Position numbers and translations under genes: made by a program. Under the pieces are notes generated by a model. The model was not told where the DNA came from, did no database searches, and saw only the letters and a list, made by a program, of their open reading frames with translations. This document shows positions 22,872 through 27,584 of a stretch of DNA of 27,584 nt, in pieces. The DNA comes from Clostridiales bacterium (GTDB lineage Bacteria > Bacillota > Clostridia > Peptostreptococcales > Anaerovoracaceae), in NCBI GenBank assembly GCA_009778945.1, contig WRFF01000003.1, positions 1-27,584 of the forward strand, given 5' to 3'. How positions within the stretch are numbered: position 1 is the stretch's first letter; every line of letters starts with the position of its first letter.

Positions 22872-24134
22872 ATGATTGACAAACGGCAAAAACGAATATT
22901 GATCCTCGCGCTGTTCGCCGGCGAACTCATGATGCGGAGCGGCGCCGAGATTTACCGCGTTGAGGATACGGTGACGCGCATCTGCCGCGCGTGCAAAATC
23001 AACTATGTCGAATGCTTCGCGATCAACACCGGCATCATCGTTTCGCTGGACAGCGGCGACGAGGAGAGCGACGTCTTCACCTTTATCAAAAGAACACGGA
23101 ACTCACAGATTGACTTGGAAAGAGTCTCGCTCATCAATGATTTCAGCCGTGTTTTCACGACGACCAGCCTTTCCGTCGAAGCCGGCTTCCAGCGGCTGAG
23201 GGAGATCGCCGCTACGCCCGGTTATTCGATGCTCTGGCGCGTCATTGGCGCGATTTTGGTCGGCGCGTTTTTCTGCCCGTTGTACAAGGGGAGTTTCTCC
23301 GATATGTTTATCGCGGGCGCCATTTCCGGCGTGACCTGGCTCGTCTCATACGCGATCAGCCTGCTGCGTTTCGCGGACTTCATCCGCATTCTCGTTAGCT
23401 GTATGGCGGCGGCGGGCCTTGTGTTGTTTGCCGCTGCGCTCGGCGCCGGCGACAGCATTTCTCCGGTCGTTGTCGCGGCGACTACGATCTTCCTGCCGGG
23501 CGTCGCCATCACGAACTGTGCGCGCGATTTCCTCTCCGGCGACATGCTCGCGGGCGGGACACGCCTCGCCGAAACGGCCATGGCGGCTGTTGCGATCGCC
23601 GCGGGCGTCGGAATCGGCATCCGTATCTGGATCATGCTCGGCGGCGAGCTCGGCGGCGACCGGGCCGTTGAATTCACACCGCCGTGGTTCCTTCTCTTCG
23701 GCTTCTTTTCGACGGCGGGCTTCTGTCTTCTGTTCAACTGCCCGAAGCGCCTTATCGCGCCCGTTTCCACCATTGGCGCGATCGGCATGTTTTTGCTCCA
23801 ATTCCTCACGCCCACGTCCGGCATGATCAGCGCCTGCTTCTTCGGCACCTGTGCGATCGCCATTCTCGCGGAATTCGCGGCGCGCATCTTCAAAGACGCG
23901 ACGACGATCTTCATTATCCCGGGCATCATCCCCTTTGTTCCCGGCGTCCCGCTCTATCAGACCATGAGCAATATGCTCGTTGGAAATTATTCGGAATCCG
24001 CCAGCATCGGCGTCGAAGCGCTGATTATCGCGGGCAGCATCGCCATCGCGATCGTCCTTGTCGCGACTTTCTCTCGCCTGACCTTCGCCGTGGGGCGGAG
24101 GATCCGGCGGCACGGACAAACACCACCCTGTTAG
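22872..24134 (+). CDS. ThrE-type threonine/serine exporter family protein
   Basis: A 420-aa membrane protein of the ThrE (vacuolar-like amino acid exporter) family. The soluble N-terminal DUF1212 domain (about 1-115) contains AGELMMRSGAEIYRVEDTVTRICRA, the family signature. About ten hydrophobic helices follow; the second half (about 265-410) corresponds to the DUF3815 part, with IIPGIIPFVPGVPLYQ. In many Bacillota the two parts are separate genes (YjjP and YjjB types); here they form one polypeptide, as in corynebacterial ThrE. Substrate (Thr/Ser) is assigned by family, not shown here. It begins 27 nt after uvrA with no strong ribosome binding site. Confidence 0.9.
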   Translation: MIDKRQKRILILALFAGELMMRSGAEIYRVEDTVTRICRACKINYVECFAINTGIIVSLDSGDEESDVFTFIKRTRNSQIDLERVSLINDFSRVFTTTSLSVEAGFQRLREIAATPGYSMLWRVIGAILVGAFFCPLYKGSFSDMFIAGAISGVTWLVSYAISLLRFADFIRILVSCMAAAGLVLFAAALGAGDSISPVVVAATTIFLPGVAITNCARDFLSGDMLAGGTRLAETAMAAVAIAAGVGIGIRIWIMLGGELGGDRAVEFTPPWFLLFGFFSTAGFCLLFNCPKRLIAPVSTIGAIGMFLLQFLTPTSGMISACFFGTCAIAILAEFAARIFKDATTIFIIPGIIPFVPGVPLYQTMSNMLVGNYSESASIGVEALIIAGSIAIAIVLVATFSRLTFAVGRRIRRHGQTPPC

Positions 24135-24196
24135 GGAAGCGCTGATTATTGCTCTGATAGCGAAACAATGCACGTAGCTTCACGGTTGTTTTGCGC

Positions 24197-24354
24197 GAAA
24201 TTGCGATTATGTACGATTTCGAGTCGGTTTGACAGGATATACGGCGGAAAATGGCATAAAATTGCGGTTATGGACGAATATTTTGTCGAAATAGCCGAAA
24301 ATTGAGGAGAAACAGCATTATTCGGGGCAAAATTCGTCCATAGCCGCAAAAAAG
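24197..24354. repeat. Cluster of three copies of the AAATTGCGGTTATGGACG repeat
   Basis: Copies lie at 24197-24220 (plus, degenerate: GAAATTGCGATTATGTACG), 24258-24285 (plus: AAATTGCGGTTATGGACG) and 24328-24354 (minus; reverse complement TTTGCGGCTATGGACGAAT). The last two form an inverted pair with a loop of about 42 nt. The core is shared with the 22-bp arms at 13381 and 13480. The gene-poor stretch 24135-24814 also holds a degenerate coding fragment, a hairpin and a weak promoter. Confidence 0.65.
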
Positions 24355-24488
24355 TGACAAAAATCCGCGGGGTTTCTGTTATGAGTAATTATTCATCTTA
24401 AGTGGGTTGGGTGTTGTAAGAAAAAGCGAGATTCGAAAGTTGACATCCCTTATACGGGGAAAACAGTTCAGGTTCAGGATGGGATATG

Positions 24489-24560
24489 GTTGAAGTCACA
24501 AATAAATCGGGCAATCTTGCCAAAGGGTATGTCAGCAAGGAGCTTGTTAAAGAGGAGTAG
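24489..24560 (+). pseudogene. Possible remnant of an SH3-like coding sequence
   Basis: The frame 24489-24560 reads VEVTNKSGNLAKGYVSKELV before KEE and a stop, similar in style to the end of a bacterial SH3 domain (GYVSxxYL). It has no start codon. The preceding coding-like stretch (VDIPYTGKTVQVQDGIW, about 24439-24489) is in another frame, so a frameshift may separate the two. Short and uncertain. Confidence 0.25.
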
Positions 24561-24618
24561 AAATCAAATTGATGGCAATTGGGATAATAGATTTATGCAA
24601 GTATTATTTACTCGAATT

Positions 24619-24661
24619 AAATGCGAACCGCGGCAACTCCGGTTCGGGGCTATTCGCATTT
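24619..24661 (+). other. Intergenic GC-rich hairpin
   Basis: AAATGCGAA (24619-24627) pairs with TTCGCATTT (24653-24661) over 9 bp, and GAACCG (24625-24630) can alternatively pair with CGGTTC (24640-24645). The two pairings are partly exclusive. No T tract follows, so it is not a standard terminator. Confidence 0.35.
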
Positions 24662-24674
24662 TGCATTGCACCCG

Positions 24675-24703
24675 TTGAACTATCGCTTAATTGCTAGTAA
24701 TAT
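24675..24703 (+). promoter_or_regulatory. Candidate promoter of the radical SAM gene
   Basis: TTGAAC (24675-24680), a 17-nt spacer and TAATAT (24698-24703), about 110 nt before the ATG. Each box matches the consensus at four of six positions. Confidence 0.35.
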
Positions 24704-24814
24704 ATAAATAGACCAACGGACGCGAAACAGACCGTTCATATATTATTTTTGCATAAAAGAAAGAATATAGGAAACTGTCTTTTTGTGTTCGGAATAGGAA
24801 AGTTAGGAGAAGCC

Positions 24815-26182
24815 ATGAAGGTTATTTTTATTACTCCGGCGAGTAATTTCCGGAGGTTTTGGGGTTATCGTTTCGGGAATTATCTCTACGGGCATCCAAA
24901 TGCCATAACCGGCCCGTTGATTTTGGGGCATATTTTAAAAGATGCCGGACACGATGTCGAAGTGTATGAGGAATTGTACACGGATATTGATTTTTTTGAT
25001 CTCGAAGATGTCGATGTTTATTGCCTTTATACGATGACTTCCAGCGCGCCTCGGGCCTATGAGCTGGCGGACGAGATCCGCCGCAGGACGAAGGCGCGGG
25101 TATTGATCGGGGGGATGCACGCAAGCGCGATGCCGGAGGAGGCCGCGGCGCACGCCGATCAGGTGGTGGTTGGTGAAGCGGAAACCGTCATTCTGGATAT
25201 CGTGGAAGGCCGGCGCACCGAGAAGATCGTGTACGCCGAATGTTTGAAAAACCTTGACGACGCGCCGTTCCCGGATTATTCGCTGTTAAAAACACCCTGC
25301 CTTGAGGCAAACGTCCTGTCTACGCGGGGCTGTCCGTTTTGTTGTTCTTTCTGCACGACCTCCCGCATGTATCATCCTTACCGGGAAAGAAGTGTGGACA
25401 GCGTTATAGAGGAAATCAGATACTACAAAAAACTCGGATTCGAATATATGAATTTCGAGGACGACAATTTTACAGCCAACAGGGGACGGGCCAAGGAAAT
25501 TTGCCGCAGGATGATCGCAGAGGATTTGACCTTCAAGGATACGTTCTTTTTCGGGCGCGTGGATATGGCCAAGGATGAAGAGATGATGGAGCTGCTTCAA
25601 AAGGCGCATCTTTCCTATGTGCTTGTCGGATTCGAATCGCTGAATCAGGCGGCGCTCGACGAGATCGACAAGCATCAAAAAATTTCCGATATCGTCAACT
25701 GCGCAAAATCGCTCGCCAAGCACAAAATCAGGCTCATCGCCAGTTTTGTGCTCGGCATAGATACGGATGGCCCCGAAGATATCGGGCGCTGTGTGGAATT
25801 TGCGAAGGACGTCAACGCCTATACGCTGCAGCCTGCCATTTTGACGCCGTTCCCCGGGACCGAAACGTATAAGCAGTTCACGGAAGAGAAACGGATGATC
25901 ACAAAGGACTGGAGCGTCTTCGATATGATGAACGTCACTTTCCTTCCCAAAAATATGACGCCGTGGGAGCTGCAGAAGCAATTTTTGAAAGCCACGAAGC
26001 GGTTTTATACATTCGTCGGCTCACTTAAGATCATGAAGACGTTCGGTTTTGAATACGGCTTCAGGCGGCTCGGGCTTTGGCTCATTACCTGCCTGGCTAT
26101 GTTTGGGGCGGCTGTTCAGTCCCGCTTCAAAAAAGATTCGTATTTTTACTGGCTGAGGCATACGTGGCCGGATAACGGCTGA
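24815..26182 (+). CDS. B12-binding radical SAM protein
   Basis: A 455-aa enzyme of the cobalamin-dependent radical SAM class. The N-terminal Rossmann-like B12-binding domain (about 1-135) has the typical ARVLIGGMHASAMPEEAAAH and DQVVVGEAE. The [4Fe-4S] cluster motif CX3CX2C is at Cys173, Cys177, Cys180, after LSTRG, and the following TIM-barrel strands include FEYMNFEDDNF and VLVGFESLN. The C-terminal region (about 370-455) contains a hydrophobic stretch (GLWLITCLAMFGAAV). Relatives methylate unactivated carbons or modify lipids and cofactors (HpnP, BchE type); the substrate is not evident. The start is ATG 24815, 5 nt after AGGAG (24805-24809); an upstream ATG at 24749 has no ribosome binding site. 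It stands alone, with no biosynthetic neighbours. Confidence 0.92.
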   Translation: MKVIFITPASNFRRFWGYRFGNYLYGHPNAITGPLILGHILKDAGHDVEVYEELYTDIDFFDLEDVDVYCLYTMTSSAPRAYELADEIRRRTKARVLIGGMHASAMPEEAAAHADQVVVGEAETVILDIVEGRRTEKIVYAECLKNLDDAPFPDYSLLKTPCLEANVLSTRGCPFCCSFCTTSRMYHPYRERSVDSVIEEIRYYKKLGFEYMNFEDDNFTANRGRAKEICRRMIAEDLTFKDTFFFGRVDMAKDEEMMELLQKAHLSYVLVGFESLNQAALDEIDKHQKISDIVNCAKSLAKHKIRLIASFVLGIDTDGPEDIGRCVEFAKDVNAYTLQPAILTPFPGTETYKQFTEEKRMITKDWSVFDMMNVTFLPKNMTPWELQKQFLKATKRFYTFVGSLKIMKTFGFEYGFRRLGLWLITCLAMFGAAVQSRFKKDSYFYWLRHTWPDNG

Positions 26183-26250
26183 TGAGGCCTTTGCAAACCG
26201 TGACACGTAATTGAAAAACAATCAATAATGTATTGAAAACAGCGGATTCA

Positions 26251-26279
26251 TTGTATCTGACAAATTTTTACGTTATAAT
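26251..26279 (+). promoter_or_regulatory. Promoter upstream of the terminal disordered-protein gene
   Basis: TTGTAT (26251-26256), a 17-nt spacer and a perfect TATAAT (26274-26279), giving a leader of about 85 nt before the ATG at 26371. Confidence 0.6.
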
Positions 26280-26370
26280 TTAAAATGTTGGAGACTATTA
26301 CCCCGGCGCGGTTTCCTGTTGTTCGGCGTCGGAATAATAAATGAGCAGTATGCGGCGGAAAGGGTATTCC

Positions 26371-27584
26371 ATGGATAATCCAGTGGATAGAGAGAAAGAC
26401 GAAGCGATCAACCGGATCCTGTACGGGGACGAAGACGGAGATGCAAGGTCGCGACTCGAGGAGCGCAGACGGCGCAGGGAAACCGCGAAGGCGGCTGCGC
26501 CCACACGGAGTATTTTTGCGCGCGAACCGCTGACACCGGAAGAAGTGCCATCTGTGCCGGAAACGCCGAAACCCGTTCTTTCTGAAACGAAATACGCACC
26601 GCCGGAAAAACACGCACCTGCGCGGGAACCGGAATCACCGAAACGGCGTGATTTCTCAGGTTTTGTCTTTGGCGAAAACGCGGAAGAACGTCGGCGTGCG
26701 ACAGAATCCGGGGCATCCATACCCGCGGCGCCACAGGAAACTGATCCGTTCCGGAATTTCACGGATTTTGCGGTGGCGCCCTTACAGCCGCCGGTTTATA
26801 CGGCGCCGGCGCCGGAAGAAGTTGCTGCACCCGCTGATTCCACATTCGCTCTCCATGTGGATGAAGAACAAAAAACCCTTTTTGCAATCGATAAAAAGAA
26901 CGAAGCGTTCCAAGAACTGCTTGATGAAGAATACCGCCGCAAACGCGAGCGTGACGCAGAACTTGAACGGTTGCGCGGTCAAGTCGGTACGGCTGCGCCG
27001 GAACAAAATTTCCCTGCCTCCACGTTTGCAATACCCACGCCGGAACCGGCGATATCAGAATCAGAGACATCGCGGCCAGCTGCGGAGCGAAGCGACGAGC
27101 TGGGCGGCGAAGCCGCCTCTAATCCTATGCGCACATCCAAAGCGCAGCCTTCCGCCTATACCGGCGGTCTGACATGGCTGGATCAGGACCATGCGGCGGC
27201 TAAAGAGGCCGAAGTCGATACCTGGGGGAAAATATTAGAAGGGCAGGAGACCGCGGACAATCACGCCGAGCAGGCTGTTGCCGCCGGCGCTAATTTGGAT
27301 GTTGACGAAACGCCGGATTGGTTGAAAGAGCTTGAGTCGCTGTCGGCAGGCGTATACGGATCCGCACCTGCGCCCGCGATACCGAAACCCGTCGTGCCGG
27401 AGCCTGTTATGTATGTCACGCCTGTGCCGGAACCCGTCGAAGCTGTACCTGAACCGGCCGCTGTCATACCCGAGCCTGTGATTCCGGAGCCGGTTATGTA
27501 TGTCACGCCTGTGCCGGAACCCGTCGAAGCTGTACCTGAACCGGCCGCTGTCATACCCGAGCCTGTGATTCCGGAGCCGGTTGC
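26371..27584 (+). CDS. Large Pro/Glu-rich disordered protein (3' end outside the window)
   Basis: An open frame of at least 404 codons with no stop before the window ends. I start at ATG 26371 because AAAGGG (26359-26364) is 6 nt upstream; in-frame ATGs at 26341 and 26350 are alternatives. The N-terminus is highly charged (MDNPVDREKDEAINRIL, then SRLEERRRRRETAKAA). Most of the rest is low-complexity Pro/Glu/Ala, interrupted by a helical charged segment (about 170-205, FAIDKKNEAFQELLDEEYRR) and short motifs such as TGGLTWLDQD and TPDWLKELESL. It ends in 29-aa tandem repeats rich in PEP and PVPEPV. No signal peptide or membrane helix is visible in this part. Such proteins are often spacers or cytoskeletal/envelope scaffolds, but no function can be assigned. 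Confidence 0.8.
   Translation, partial: MDNPVDREKDEAINRILYGDEDGDARSRLEERRRRRETAKAAAPTRSIFAREPLTPEEVPSVPETPKPVLSETKYAPPEKHAPAREPESPKRRDFSGFVFGENAEERRRATESGASIPAAPQETDPFRNFTDFAVAPLQPPVYTAPAPEEVAAPADSTFALHVDEEQKTLFAIDKKNEAFQELLDEEYRRKRERDAELERLRGQVGTAAPEQNFPASTFAIPTPEPAISESETSRPAAERSDELGGEAASNPMRTSKAQPSAYTGGLTWLDQDHAAAKEAEVDTWGKILEGQETADNHAEQAVAAGANLDVDETPDWLKELESLSAGVYGSAPAPAIPKPVVPEPVMYVTPVPEPVEAVPEPAAVIPEPVIPEPVMYVTPVPEPVEAVPEPAAVIPEPVIPEPV
27078..27117. repeat. Palindromic GC-rich repeat inside the disordered-protein gene
   Basis: AGCTGCGGAGCGAAGCGA (27078-27095) matches the reverse complement of 10615-10632 with one gap. CAGCT (27077-27081) and AGCTG (27098-27102) flank it, and GGCGGC-GAA-GCCGCC (27103-27117) forms a perfect hairpin immediately after. 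Confidence 0.5.
27397..27584 (+). repeat. 87-nt tandem repeat (29-aa PEP-rich unit), at least two copies
   Basis: Copy 1 is 27397-27483 and copy 2 is 27484-27570; they appear to differ at a single base (T/G at the ninth position). A third copy begins at 27571 (CCGGAGCCGGTT) and is cut off by the window end. Confidence 0.92.

Noticed and set aside
24490..24678. 62-codon plus-strand frame in the gene-poor region
   Set aside because: Its composition is not coding-like, it has no ribosome binding site and it runs through the hairpin at 24619-24661.
27261..27554. 97-codon minus-strand Gly/Ser/Thr-rich frame
   Set aside because: It is the antisense reading of the 87-nt tandem repeat; the plus strand continues an open frame of over 400 codons.
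27397..27584. CRISPR array
   Set aside because: The units are contiguous without spacers and lie in an open coding frame.

Overview
The window looks like a chromosomal segment of a moderately high-GC, low-G+C-lineage (Bacillota/Clostridia-type) bacterium. Supporting signs are strong AGGAGG ribosome binding sites, sigma-A-like promoters, an RsbV-RsbW-SigB partner-switching module, GatCAB-dependent tRNA amidation, an MgtC/SapB membrane protein, zinc-ribbon proteins and a B12-dependent radical SAM enzyme. A Christensenellales-like clostridium is a guess only; no rRNA or other phylogenetic marker was compared. There are no tRNA or rRNA genes, CRISPR arrays or complete insertion sequences that I can recognise.

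Layout. (1) 1-4356, plus strand: the 3' part of gyrA, then rsbV, rsbW, sigB and trpS, tightly packed. (2) 4457-7097: two tandem paralogous AAA/DUF4143 ATPases, each with its own sigma-A-like promoter; the second is visibly more AT-rich and may be acquired. (3) 7121-13275: gatC-gatA-(gatB::aspS)-mgtC-like operon. The third gene is a single 1153-codon frame joining a complete GatB amidotransferase subunit to a complete bacterial aspartyl-tRNA synthetase, in effect a covalent transamidosome. This is the most striking feature of the window. (4) 13276-13734: gene-free, with a 121-bp inverted-repeat element. (5) 13735-16701: four-gene operon, three Cys-rich zinc-ribbon proteins and a 431-codon protein of unknown function with two PH-like repeats. 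(6) 16712-19054, minus strand: SH3-domain lipoprotein, short-chain dehydrogenase and nitroreductase. (7) 19160-19875: small XRE repressor with an operator pair around its promoter, overlapping a four-helix membrane protein, closed by a perfect terminator. (8) 19980-24134: uvrA and a one-piece ThrE-type exporter. (9) 24135-24814: gene-poor, with more copies of the inverted repeat seen in (4), a degenerate coding fragment and a hairpin. (10) 24815-26182: B12-binding radical SAM enzyme. (11) 26371-end: a long disordered Pro/Glu-rich protein running off the window, with an 87-nt tandem repeat.

How it fits together. The aspartate branch of translation is concentrated in one operon: AspRS would charge tRNA(Asn) with Asp, and GatCAB would amidate it in the same complex. 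Two genes (gatC, uvrA) have no Shine-Dalgarno sequence but a -10-like hexamer 7-8 nt upstream of the ATG, suggesting leaderless transcripts. The sigB module directly follows gyrA without a visible promoter, so stress sigma-factor supply may be tied to gyrase transcription. Strong GC3 bias produces very long antisense shadow frames; these were discarded.
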